Part shown: positions 31,468 to 39,123 of the stretch, one piece after another
Numbering within the stretch: the first letter of the stretch is position 1
Layout of the letters: the number at the start of each line of letters is the position of its first letter
Assembly: GCA_964499955.1 (NCBI GenBank)
Contig: CAZCMI010000004.1
Span: 1 to 42,552 of the forward strand
Length of the DNA stretch: 42,552 bases
Reading direction: 5' to 3'
From: JAJYIV01 sp964499955
GTDB lineage: Bacteria > Patescibacteriota > Patescibacteriia > UBA9934 > GWF2-40-263
Translations under genes and position numbers: made by a program
Notes under the pieces: generated by a model
The model's database searches: none
Seen by the model: the letters and a program-made list of their open reading frames with translations, nothing else
Told to the model about the DNA's origin: nothing

Positions 31468-32313
31468 TTATGCGGTGATACCAAACAGGCGCTGGGCATT
31501 CGCCGTTGTGGCGCGGGCGATTTCTTCCATGGGGACTCCCTTGAGCGCGGCGAGTTTGCGGGCGACTTCCACCACGTACGCCGGTTCGTTGCGTTTGCCG
31601 CGGTGCGGCGCGGGGGCAAGGTACGGCGCGTCGGTTTCGAGCACGATTTGTTCGAGCGGCACCTGGGCGGCCGCCTCCGCGACGTTCTTGCCGAAGGTGA
31701 TGATGCCGCCGTACGCCACGAAGAACCCCAGCTCCGCGTACATCGCCGCTTCCTCGGCCGTGCCGGTGAAGCAATGGATGACGCCGCGCCGAGCCAGACC
31801 GCCCGCGGCGATTTCGGTTCGCAGCAGGGCGGCTTGGTCCGCGTGGGCGTCGCGGCAATGGATGACCACCGGCTTGCCCGCCTCGCTCGCCAGTTTCAAC
31901 TGTGCGGCGCAAGCGGCTTTCTGTTCCTCTTTCCAGGAGTCATCGGCGGCGTTGACGGGCGGACGGTAATAATCCAGCCCGCATTCCCCCACCGCCACGA
32001 CCTTGGGATGGGCCAGCAGGGCGCGGTACGCCCCCGGGTCGAAGGCCTCGGCCGTATGCCCGGCGGCGACGGCGTCAGCCGGTACTTCGTTCTTGTCCAC
32101 GAAATCCTGCGCATGCACGTGGCCCGGATGCAGCCCGACCGTGGCCCACACGCCTTCATGTGCCTCGGCGAAGGCGACGGCCGCGCGGCTGGTCTCCAAG
32201 CGCGTGCCGACGGTGACCATCTTCACGCCTGTCTCCAATGCCCGCCGCACAACGGCGTCGGCGTCGCTTTTGTACGCTTCGAAACTGACGTGGCAATGGG
32301 TGTCGATGAGCAT
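31468..32313 (-). CDS. tatD: TatD-family metal-dependent hydrolase
   Basis: Predicted 281 aa. Metal ligands are clear: THCH (5-8), GECGLDYY, VIHCRDAH, VIHCFTG and LETDAPYL, the full amidohydrolase-fold set. Family members are 3'-5' DNases or deacylases involved in repair and quality control. It has a slightly longer loop (DFVDKNEVPADAVAAGH) than E. coli TatD. It starts 7 bp after the CvpA-like gene. Confidence 0.92.
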   Translation of the reverse strand: MLIDTHCHVSFEAYKSDADAVVRRALETGVKMVTVGTRLETSRAAVAFAEAHEGVWATVGLHPGHVHAQDFVDKNEVPADAVAAGHTAEAFDPGAYRALLAHPKVVAVGECGLDYYRPPVNAADDSWKEEQKAACAAQLKLASEAGKPVVIHCRDAHADQAALLRTEIAAGGLARRGVIHCFTGTAEEAAMYAELGFFVAYGGIITFGKNVAEAAAQVPLEQIVLETDAPYLAPAPHRGKRNEPAYVVEVARKLAALKGVPMEEIARATTANAQRLFGITA

Positions 32314-32320
32314 AACGGGA

Positions 32321-32818
32321 TTAATCCTGGATGACGCGCAACGCCTCCGGCAGCAGGAAGGTGGAAAGGCGCATGAGCGAAACGAGCGGGCCGGCCACGA
32401 CCGACGTTTCGATGGCCGAACGGACGGTTTCCGGCGGCAGCAATTGCCCGGCGACGAACAAGGCCGCCCCGACGGTCACCACGCCCGCCGCGGCGCCCAG
32501 CACGGCCCCCAGCAAGCGGTTCACGGTCGGCACGAGCGGCACAAGTTTCACCAGGCCGAACGCCATGCTTGCCACCCAGGTGACCAGGCCGAACAGGCCG
32601 GACACGATGCCGTACAACACCAGGAAGACGGTCACGCGCGCCCAGCCCGCTTCCGCGGCGCCGACCCAGCCCGCCACCGTGCCCGTCAACCGGCTGGCAA
32701 GCACGATGCCGATGATCGTCCCGAGCAGATTCCCCGCCATTTGGACGAACCCGACGGCAAACCCGACGACTGTGAAGCCGACGATCAGGACGAGCAGGTT
32801 GATGTCGATCCAGGACAT
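32321..32818 (-). CDS. CvpA-family membrane protein
   Basis: Predicted 165 aa with four hydrophobic segments (residues ~5-25, 28-48, 60-90 and 100-125) and the family start WIDINLLVLIVGFTVVGFAVGFVQ. CvpA proteins affect envelope homeostasis in other bacteria; the mechanism is unknown. It lies between metG (35 bp upstream) and tatD. Confidence 0.82.
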   Translation of the reverse strand: MSWIDINLLVLIVGFTVVGFAVGFVQMAGNLLGTIIGIVLASRLTGTVAGWVGAAEAGWARVTVFLVLYGIVSGLFGLVTWVASMAFGLVKLVPLVPTVNRLLGAVLGAAAGVVTVGAALFVAGQLLPPETVRSAIETSVVAGPLVSLMRLSTFLLPEALRVIQD

Positions 32819-32853
32819 GCGGCCGAGATGAAAGAGGCGGAGTGAAATGACGA

Positions 32854-34359
32854 TTAGGCGCGCGGCTCCAGGCGCGGGAACAGGATCACGCCCGCTTCCA
32901 CCGGCGTTCCTTCCTGCAAGCCGCCCCAGGCGGCGTCGCGCGGCAGCACGGCGTCCTCAACGCGCACGCCCAGCTGGGCCAGCAATTTCCCCGCCGCTTC
33001 GGGAATGACCGGCAACAGCATCAGCCCGGCGTGGCGCAGCGCTTCCAACAGCTGATACATGAACGGGCCGACGTCCTCGCCCACCTTGGCCTTCTTCCAC
33101 GGCGCTTCCACGTCGATGGCTTGGTTGCAGGCCGTAATCAATTCCTCGGCCGCCCGCACGGCTTCGTCGAAGCGGTATTCGTTCAACGCGGCATGGTAGC
33201 GGTGCCACAGGCCGTGCGTGTCGAAACGATCCGGCGCGGGTGCGGGAACCTTCCCGTCGCAGAACTTGCCCGCCATCGTCGTCACGCGCGCGGCCAGGTT
33301 GCCGATGCCGTTGGCTAACCGCACGGCGTACGTCTCCTCGAACAACTTTTTGGAAAAGTCGCCATCATTGTACGAAGGCAGCACGCCCAACAAGTAATAC
33401 CGCGTAGCATCCGCACCGTAGGCGGAAACAAGATCGTACGGATTGACGACGTTGCCGAGCGACTTACTCATCTTCTGCCCTTCCACCGTGATGAAACCGT
33501 GGATGAAAATCTGCTTCGAGAGCGGCAATCCAGCGGACAACAACATGCCCTGCCACATGGCGGACTGCTGGCGCAGGTTGTCCTTCCCCGCCACTTGCAC
33601 GCCGGGCCAGAACGCAGCGAACTCGCCGTCCTCCTTCGGCCAGCCGAGCGTGGAAATATAGTTCACCAAGGCGTCGAACCAGACGTACATGACGTGGTCC
33701 GGGTCGCCAGGCACCTCGATGCCCCAGGGCATTTTCGCCTTCAGGCGGGAGATGCTGAAGTCCTGCAGGCCGCCGTCCACGAAGGACTTGATTTCGTTGA
33801 AGCGCCCCGACGGCACAACGAAGTCGGGCTGCGCGGCGTAGTGCGCCTTGAGCGCGGCCTCATACTTCGACCAGCGGAAGAAATAATTTTCCTCGTCGCG
33901 CAATTCGACTTCCAACTTGGGATGGACCGGGCAGCGGCCGTCGACCAGCTCGGAATCCGTCTTCTCCAACTCGCAGCCCACGCAGTACTTCACCTGGTAC
34001 TGCTTTTTGTAGATGTCGCCCGCGGCGTCGCAGCGGCGCCAAAACTCCTGCGCGGCGGCGACGTGCGCCGGGTCGGTGGTGCGGATGAAGTGCGTGTAGG
34101 TGAGGTTGAGCCCCTGCTTGAGGCCGTCGAACCGGGCGGCGAACCGGTCGCAATACGCCTGCGTGTCCATGCCGGCTTCCTTGGCCTTCTCGTAGATTTT
34201 CTGCCCGTGCTCGTCCGTGCCGGTGTTGAAAATCACGTCGTCACCGAGCAGGCGGCGGTAGCGCGCCAGGGCGTCGGCCTGCACGATTTCCAGCGCGAAA
34301 CCGATGTGCGGGTCGGCGTTCACGTACGGCAAGGTGGTGGTGAGGTAGTACTTGGACAT
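32854..34359 (-). CDS. metG: methionine--tRNA ligase
   Basis: Predicted 501 aa. Class I signatures: LPYVNADPHIGFALEI (HIGH-like) and GQKMSKSLGN (~296). A single zinc knuckle reads C-V-G-C (~125-128) with the second half CPVH, i.e. Cys3-His rather than Cys4. The C-terminal dimerisation/tRNA-binding (EMAP) domain of the long form is missing. The ATG at 34359 gives the family N-terminus MSKYYLTTTLPY; the frame continues upstream as a shadow. Confidence 0.95.
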   Translation of the reverse strand: MSKYYLTTTLPYVNADPHIGFALEIVQADALARYRRLLGDDVIFNTGTDEHGQKIYEKAKEAGMDTQAYCDRFAARFDGLKQGLNLTYTHFIRTTDPAHVAAAQEFWRRCDAAGDIYKKQYQVKYCVGCELEKTDSELVDGRCPVHPKLEVELRDEENYFFRWSKYEAALKAHYAAQPDFVVPSGRFNEIKSFVDGGLQDFSISRLKAKMPWGIEVPGDPDHVMYVWFDALVNYISTLGWPKEDGEFAAFWPGVQVAGKDNLRQQSAMWQGMLLSAGLPLSKQIFIHGFITVEGQKMSKSLGNVVNPYDLVSAYGADATRYYLLGVLPSYNDGDFSKKLFEETYAVRLANGIGNLAARVTTMAGKFCDGKVPAPAPDRFDTHGLWHRYHAALNEYRFDEAVRAAEELITACNQAIDVEAPWKKAKVGEDVGPFMYQLLEALRHAGLMLLPVIPEAAGKLLAQLGVRVEDAVLPRDAAWGGLQEGTPVEAGVILFPRLEPRA

Positions 34360-34409
34360 AGCGGATGATGCGGCAATCCTACCGAAACGGCGCGAAAAAG
34401 GCCACGGCT

Positions 34410-35090
34410 TCACGCGCGCACGTACGGCCCTACGACGATCACGAATTCGCCTTTGATGCTGGTGGCCGCAAGCGCGGCCAAGATTTCCGCAGCGGTGCCG
34501 CGATAGATCGTCTCGTGCAGCTTGGTCAGTTCGCGGCACACCACGAGCGGCCGGTCGCCGATGACGGCGCCGAGTTGTTCCAACGTCTTTTCGATGCGGT
34601 GCGTGCTTTCGTAGAAGACGACGGTTTCGGGGCGGGCGGCCAATTCTTTGAAGTACGTTTGGCGGCCATTCTTGTGCGGCGGGAAGCCGAGGAAGACGAA
34701 GCGGTCCGCCGGGAAGCCGGAGACGGACAGCGCCGCGATGCACGCCGACGGCCCCGGGATCGGGATGATCTTCACGTCCTCGCCGAGCGCCGCGTAGACG
34801 TCGCGCACCAGCATGCCGCCGGGGTCGGAGATGGCGGGGGTGCCCGCGTCCGTCACCAGGGCGAGCGTTTCGTCGTTGCCCAGGCGCTCGATGATGTCTG
34901 CCGTTTTGTCCTGCGTGGAATGGTGATGGTGCGAAAGCAGCGGCCGCTGGATGCCGTTGGCGGCCAGGAGTTTGGCCGTGACGCGCGTGTCCTCGCAGAC
35001 GATGGCGTCCGCCGCGCGCAGGGTTTCCAACGCGCGCGGGCTGGCGTCCTGCAGGTTGCCGATCGGCGTGGCGACGACGTAGAGGGGCAT
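34410..35090 (-). CDS. rsmI: 16S rRNA (cytidine-1402-2'-O)-methyltransferase
   Basis: Predicted 226 aa. Family motifs: YVVATPIGNLQD, ADAIVCEDTR, LSHHHHS, LVTDAGTPAISDPG, PIPGPSACIAALSVSGF, FYESTHRI and LVVCRELTKLHE. It uses SAM to methylate the ribose of C1402 in the decoding centre. It is slightly shorter than the usual ~280 aa, lacking the C-terminal extension. Adjacent to metG (50 bp), consistent with a translation cluster. Confidence 0.94.
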   Translation of the reverse strand: MPLYVVATPIGNLQDASPRALETLRAADAIVCEDTRVTAKLLAANGIQRPLLSHHHHSTQDKTADIIERLGNDETLALVTDAGTPAISDPGGMLVRDVYAALGEDVKIIPIPGPSACIAALSVSGFPADRFVFLGFPPHKNGRQTYFKELAARPETVVFYESTHRIEKTLEQLGAVIGDRPLVVCRELTKLHETIYRGTAAEILAALAATSIKGEFVIVVGPYVRA

Positions 35091-35102
35091 AGAAGGAAGA
35101 GG

Positions 35103-36212
35103 TTACGGCAGCGCGTACACGTCCGTGTCGGGATGGGCGCCGGACCAGCAGGACCAGAGCATGGGCCGGGCAGCGACGGGCTTCAGCGCGCGGCCGCGCA
35201 AGGGGCCGAGGGACGCCGTGCCGTCGCGCAGCCAGGTGGTGCCGGTTTCGCGGTCTTCCACCGCCCCGCCGGGCCGTTGGAAGAACGATAGCACGCGCCC
35301 GTCCGCCAACGTCCGTTCGAACACCACGGCGAACCCTTCGGCGTCGAACCACAGCGTGATGGGGACGCTGCCCGACGTACCGTCCACGTCCAACATATCA
35401 TCCACCACGCCCAACGGCGCCGTGTCCGGAACGGCATACGCCCGCCGCGCCACGCCGGCTTGCACGCCCACCACGGGCGTCTTCATTGCCAAACGGACGT
35501 CCGTGCGCGCCACGGGAAACGGCAACGCGGGGCCGTGCGTCCAGGCCAGGGCCGGGTCCAGCGTGTAGTCGCGCGCCGCGGCCGAGGGGCGGCGCAGCAC
35601 CTGCCCGTCGGGATAGGCGGCCTTCCACCGGCGCCACGGCACCACGCGGAACGGATACGGCTCCAACCGCATGCCCGCCAACGTCCCGTCCACCGCTTCC
35701 CCGCTCGCCTGCACCCACAACGAACCCGTCCCAACGTCGGCCAAAACGGTATTGCCGTTCCACACCTTCCCTGCCGTTTCCAAACGCATCGTGTCGCCGC
35801 TCGTCGGGCGTTGATACACAGCGGCGCCTTGGCACAACGGACAGAACGTCACGGCCAAGTCCACGCCGCCCAGCGTGTCGTTCACCACGCCGTGCCACGC
35901 AAGCACCTGGTACGGATAGAAGCGACGGCGCCCGTCCACCTCGACGTCGATGCCCAAACCGGCGTCGCGCAAATACTGGTCGGCCGCCCACACCGTTTCA
36001 AACGACGGCGTATGGATGGCCGGCATGCCGCCCGCCACAGGACCCGACGGCAGGATGTCCGCCGCACGCACGTGCGGTCGCTCACCAACAGCGAATGAGG
36101 CGTCCGGCGCAGGGGCCGCCGTCCGATACCACTCGTATTGGAACGCGATGATGGCGCCCGCCCCCACGGCGACGACAACGAAGAAAAGAATCCACCGGTT
36201 GCGCGAAGACAT
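35103..36212 (-). CDS. DUF3179 domain protein, membrane-anchored
   Basis: Predicted 369 aa. A TM/signal anchor at residues 7-25 is followed by an extracytoplasmic DUF3179 domain. Characteristic pattern: FYPYQVLAWHGVVNDTLGGVDLAVTFCPLCQGAAVY, then SLWVQASGEAVDGTLAG and WRRWKAAYPDG. The CPLC pair could bind metal or form a disulfide. Function unknown. The ATG at 36212 is preferred over an upstream in-frame ATG because it directly precedes the anchor. It is the first gene of the long minus-strand run and is divergent from sod. Confidence 0.85.
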   Translation of the reverse strand: MSSRNRWILFFVVVAVGAGAIIAFQYEWYRTAAPAPDASFAVGERPHVRAADILPSGPVAGGMPAIHTPSFETVWAADQYLRDAGLGIDVEVDGRRRFYPYQVLAWHGVVNDTLGGVDLAVTFCPLCQGAAVYQRPTSGDTMRLETAGKVWNGNTVLADVGTGSLWVQASGEAVDGTLAGMRLEPYPFRVVPWRRWKAAYPDGQVLRRPSAAARDYTLDPALAWTHGPALPFPVARTDVRLAMKTPVVGVQAGVARRAYAVPDTAPLGVVDDMLDVDGTSGSVPITLWFDAEGFAVVFERTLADGRVLSFFQRPGGAVEDRETGTTWLRDGTASLGPLRGRALKPVAARPMLWSCWSGAHPDTDVYALP

Positions 36213-36226
36213 AACGCTGTTAGAAT
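36199..36226 (+). promoter_or_regulatory. promoter of sod
   Basis: TTGCGC (36199-36204), 16-bp spacer, TAGAAT (36221-36226) with TGT as extended -10. It overlaps the 5' end of the divergent DUF3179 gene. Leader about 30 nt. Confidence 0.5.
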
Positions 36227-36262
36227 ACGCATGCGGATGGTTTTTGACCATCCCGTACGCCT

Positions 36263-36880
36263 ATGACCTCCGATCTTCAACCAAAACCGCTTCCGTTCTC
36301 CAAGCCCTTGGACGGCATTTCCGCCAAGACCTTGGAAATCCACCACGACAAACTCTACGCCGGCTACGTCGCCAAATCGAAGGAAATCGGCGATAAGCTG
36401 CGGGAACTCGCCCGCTCCGGCACCGCCGCCGGCAACGCCACGTATTCCGAACTCCGCGGGCTGAAAAGCGCGGAAACCTTCGCTGTAAACGGCGTCTACC
36501 TGCACGAATGGTACTTCGACGTGCTCGGCGGAAACGGCGACCCGGCCGAAGCGCCGGAACTTTCCAAAGCCCTGGCCGAAAAATGGGGCTCGATGGAAAA
36601 CGCCGTCGCCTACCTGTCGGCCTGCGGCATGGCCGCGCGCGGCTGGTCCGTCGTCGCCTGGGACCTGAAGGCCGGGCGGCTGAAGCACTACAATGCCGAC
36701 GCCCACAACCAGGGCGGCGTGTGGGGCTGCATTCCCGTGCTGGTGCTCGACTGCTACGAACACGCGTATTTCATCGACTACGGCGCGGACAAAGCCGCCT
36801 ACATCGCCGCGTTCTGGAAAAACCTCGACTGGAAGAAGGCTGAGGAGGCGTACCTCAAGGTCCGCGGCTGGACGCTCTAG
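36263..36880 (+). CDS. iron/manganese superoxide dismutase
   Basis: Predicted 205 aa. Metal ligands can be placed at His27 (EIHHDK), His81 (YLHEWYF), Asp163 and His167 (VLDCYEHAYFIDY). The usual KHHxxYV second-shell histidines are replaced (KLYAGYV), so the protein belongs to a divergent SOD subgroup, but Tyr35 is kept. It dismutates superoxide to oxygen and peroxide. The peroxiredoxin gene follows after 35 bp, making a two-step defence pair. No secretion signal. Confidence 0.9.
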   Translation: MTSDLQPKPLPFSKPLDGISAKTLEIHHDKLYAGYVAKSKEIGDKLRELARSGTAAGNATYSELRGLKSAETFAVNGVYLHEWYFDVLGGNGDPAEAPELSKALAEKWGSMENAVAYLSACGMAARGWSVVAWDLKAGRLKHYNADAHNQGGVWGCIPVLVLDCYEHAYFIDYGADKAAYIAAFWKNLDWKKAEEAYLKVRGWTL

Positions 36881-36915
36881 CCGCCCGTCGTCATCTACTT
36901 ACTCCACACTTCCCT

Positions 36916-37467
36916 ATGTCCGAATCCAACCTCCACGCGCCGCAAATCGCCCAGGTCGGCCGCGAAGCCCCGCATTTCGAAACCGAATGCTGCATGCCCG
37001 ACGGCTCGTTCAAGTCCCTGTCGCGCAAGGACTACCAGGGCAAATGGCTGGTGCTGTTCTTCTACCCGTTGGACTTCACCTTCGTCTGCCCCACGGAAAT
37101 CACCGCGTTCTCCAGCCGCATGGAGGAATTCAAGGCCCTGAACGCCGACGTGATCGGCGGGTCCACGGACTCCGTCCACTCGCACAAGGCCTGGCTGAAG
37201 GAACTGGGCGAGCTGAAATACCCGCTGTTCTCCGACATGGCCCGCACCATGGCCCGCGACTTCGGCGTGCTGATCCCGGAAAAAGGCATCGCGCTGCGCG
37301 GCACCTTCATCATCGACCCGGAAGGCATCCTGCGCTACGCGCTGTACCACGACCTCGGCGTCGGCCGCAGCGTGGACGAAACCCTGCGCGTGCTGGAAGC
37401 CCTGCAAACCGGCGAACTCTGCCCGATGGACTGGAAGAAGGGCGGCAAAACGCTCGGCAAGGCCTAA
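36916..37467 (+). CDS. 2-Cys peroxiredoxin (AhpC/Prx1 type)
   Basis: Predicted 183 aa. Peroxidatic Cys58 is in FTFVCPTEI, and the resolving Cys169 is in GELCPMDW near the C-terminus. The conserved Pro/Thr/Arg environment (FYPLDFTFVCPTE, and RGTFIIDPEGILR) is intact. It reduces hydrogen peroxide and organic peroxides with a thiol donor. AhpF or a dedicated reductase is not visible nearby. A strong terminator follows. Confidence 0.93.
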   Translation: MSESNLHAPQIAQVGREAPHFETECCMPDGSFKSLSRKDYQGKWLVLFFYPLDFTFVCPTEITAFSSRMEEFKALNADVIGGSTDSVHSHKAWLKELGELKYPLFSDMARTMARDFGVLIPEKGIALRGTFIIDPEGILRYALYHDLGVGRSVDETLRVLEALQTGELCPMDWKKGGKTLGKA

Positions 37468-37480
37468 ATGCGAGAAGACA

Positions 37481-37506
37481 AAACACGGCTTCACGGCCGT
37501 GTTTTT
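37481..37506 (+). terminator. terminator of the sod-prx operon
   Basis: AAACACGGC/GCCGTGTTT stem of 9 bp with a 6-nt loop, followed by further T. Strong rho-independent form. Confidence 0.85.
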
Positions 37507-37542
37507 CGTGGAAACTGCGGGGCGGAGCAGTACGGCCATCGA

Positions 37543-37572
37543 TTGACAAAAGCCCAAAAAGGTCCGTATATG
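37543..37572 (+). promoter_or_regulatory. promoter-like sequence before the surface-domain fragment
   Basis: TTGACA (37543-37548), 18-bp spacer, TATATG (37567-37572). Would start near 37579. Confidence 0.4.
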
Positions 37573-37646
37573 CCGCGTGTTTCCTAGGGAATTCCAAAGG
37601 GAAAGGCGACAGATACGGGCTTTTCTTCCATCGGGGAGGAGAAGTC

Positions 37647-38165
37647 TTGCTCTTCAACGTGACGGCGGACTCCCGCGGGTACGTGGACCTGAAGAAGCTG
37701 ACGTTCCGGGTGACGTCTTCCCAGAACGCCACAGTGGCGGAAGGAACGGAGTGGAACTCCTGCACCAATCTCGGGCAGGAGAACAAGTGGCAGGTCTACG
37801 ACCGGTCCGAGCCGTCCAACTTGCTCGGGGCGTGGGCATTCTACGCCGAGGACGGCAGGATCTGCGATGGCGAAAACGCCAACGCACGCCTGGGCTACGC
37901 ACAGGTGGACTTCGAGGCCGGGACGTCCGGTGTGGAAGAAATCGGCGCAGGTCAAACCAAGACCTACGCTGTCCGCTTGGACACCACCGGCGCTTCCGCC
38001 GCCATGGACGATTCCATCCGACTGGACATCCCGTCGGAGAGTCAGCTGCCGTATGGCGGCGACCTGCTCGTCTCGCTCCTTTGGGGAGACGATAACACCG
38101 GCCAGAACGCGACGGGCTGGTACGTTCGGAACCTGCCGGTTCTCGGCGGGACCATCGGATACTAA
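37647..38165 (+). pseudogene. fragment of a patescibacterial surface protein (stand-alone beta domain)
   Basis: 172 codons from TTG 37647 to TAA 38165. The TTG follows GGGGAGGAG by about 5 nt, and a promoter-like sequence lies upstream, so expression is possible. The sequence VLLFNVTADSRGYVDLKKL with YAVRLDTTGASAAMDDSIRLDIP matches a domain normally found inside large exported CPR proteins. Here there is no signal peptide, no partner domains and no in-frame ATG. The most likely reading is a 5'-deleted remnant. The alternative is a short expressed cytoplasmic or passively released protein. It ends at a two-way terminator. Confidence 0.6.
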
Positions 38166-38247
38166 AAACGCCCCCGCGGTGCAATGCCGCATGGGACGTT
38201 CTCTCTCAGCCCCTGTCGTTCGCGCAATGCGAGCGGCGGGGGCTTTT
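38164..38247. terminator. bidirectional terminator with long loop
   Basis: GCCCCCGC (38170-38177) pairs with GCGGGGGC (38236-38243). The plus strand continues TTTT; the minus strand runs into a T5 (38168-38164). The 58-nt loop contains smaller hairpins. It serves the surface fragment and the convergent ferredoxin gene. Confidence 0.6.
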
Positions 38248-38569
38248 ACGTTTCCAAAAAATCGCCGTCTTCGTCAGGCAGGTCGGTCTTCCCCGCCACG
38301 GCCAAACGCACGATCTCCGGAATGTCCGCCTCGGTGCAGCCGCCCAACCATAGGCCGTCCGGCATAATGACGACGTTGGCGCCCTGGGCGCACGGGCCGA
38401 GGCAGCCCGTCTTCGACACACGCACCAACGGGTCGGCCGCCGCCATCGCTTCTTTCAGCTTGACGTGCAGGTTCGCGCCGCCCTTGGCTCCGCAGCATTC
38501 CTTCCCGTTGTCCTTTACGTTCGCACACACCAGCACGAGCTTGCGGTAGTTGTGTTGCACGGGGCGCAT
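38246..38569 (-). CDS. thioredoxin-like [2Fe-2S] ferredoxin
   Basis: Predicted 107 aa. Cysteines in LVCANVKDNGKECC and KTGCLGPCAQG, with VVIMPDGLWLGGCTE, follow the pattern of the thioredoxin-fold ferredoxins related to the NuoE C-terminal domain. It would carry single electrons; the redox partner is not visible in the window. The gene starts 3 bp after the hypothetical gene upstream (38573-39100) and is likely co-transcribed with it. Confidence 0.85.
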   Translation of the reverse strand: MRPVQHNYRKLVLVCANVKDNGKECCGAKGGANLHVKLKEAMAAADPLVRVSKTGCLGPCAQGANVVIMPDGLWLGGCTEADIPEIVRLAVAGKTDLPDEDGDFLET

Positions 38570-38572
38570 ACG

Positions 38573-39100
38573 CTAGACAGTCACGATTTCGCAGGAAGAA
38601 ACGTCGATGGGGCCGCGGTAGAAGATGTGCGGCGCGTGGGCGAACAACAGCGGGCGTTTGCCCTCCGCGATGCGGGCGCGGTAATACGCCTTGGTCGCCT
38701 CGGGAACTTGGGCGTACGGTTCCACGCCCGCCGGATCATACGGCGCAAAATCCCGCGGATCGATTCCCATTTCCGTCATCGGCAGACGACTCAAGAAGAC
38801 CATCGCGTTGCGCATGTCCAAGGCCGCGGGATCAATGCAGTAGAACGACCAGGGGTTGGGCGAAGCGCCCGCATCAACCAACGCCGCCTTCAGCACGGCC
38901 GGTTCGATGGCGGTCAAATGCAGGACGTCGTTCCACAAACAGTCCAACGGTTCGATGCGGCGGGTCAACAAGCGCCCCCGCCCTTCGTACTTTGCCGCTT
39001 CCGCCTGGTACAGATCCGGCCGCACGTCTTTCAAGGCGTTCAACGGATAAAGAACGTGCCCGTGCATGTCGGGCGGAACCATGTGGAAGAGAAAAGCCAT
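38573..39100 (-). CDS. conserved-looking hypothetical protein
   Basis: Predicted 175 aa from ATG 39100. No TM or signal. Distinctive segments: FHMVPPDMHGHVLYPLNALKD, LLTRRIEPLDCLWNDVLHL, PNPWSFYCIDP and RPLLFAHAPHIFYRG. The pattern recalls an unnamed cytoplasmic family in bacteria and archaea whose function I do not know. Between pepA (23 bp upstream) and the ferredoxin gene. A longer frame upstream overlaps pepA and is a shadow. Confidence 0.75.
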   Translation of the reverse strand: MAFLFHMVPPDMHGHVLYPLNALKDVRPDLYQAEAAKYEGRGRLLTRRIEPLDCLWNDVLHLTAIEPAVLKAALVDAGASPNPWSFYCIDPAALDMRNAMVFLSRLPMTEMGIDPRDFAPYDPAGVEPYAQVPEATKAYYRARIAEGKRPLLFAHAPHIFYRGPIDVSSCEIVTV

Positions 39101-39123
39101 AGCGGGGCCGTTCGCAACGGCCG

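Noticed and set aside
28139..31969. 1276-codon plus-strand frame antisense to the UvrD-nuclease gene
   Set aside because: The minus strand has complete helicase and nuclease motifs; the plus-strand translation has none and is biased as expected for an antisense frame.
36693..38165. 490-codon frame spanning sod end, peroxiredoxin and the surface fragment
   Set aside because: Its first two thirds are out of frame with two certain genes; only the last part (from ~37620) has family similarity.
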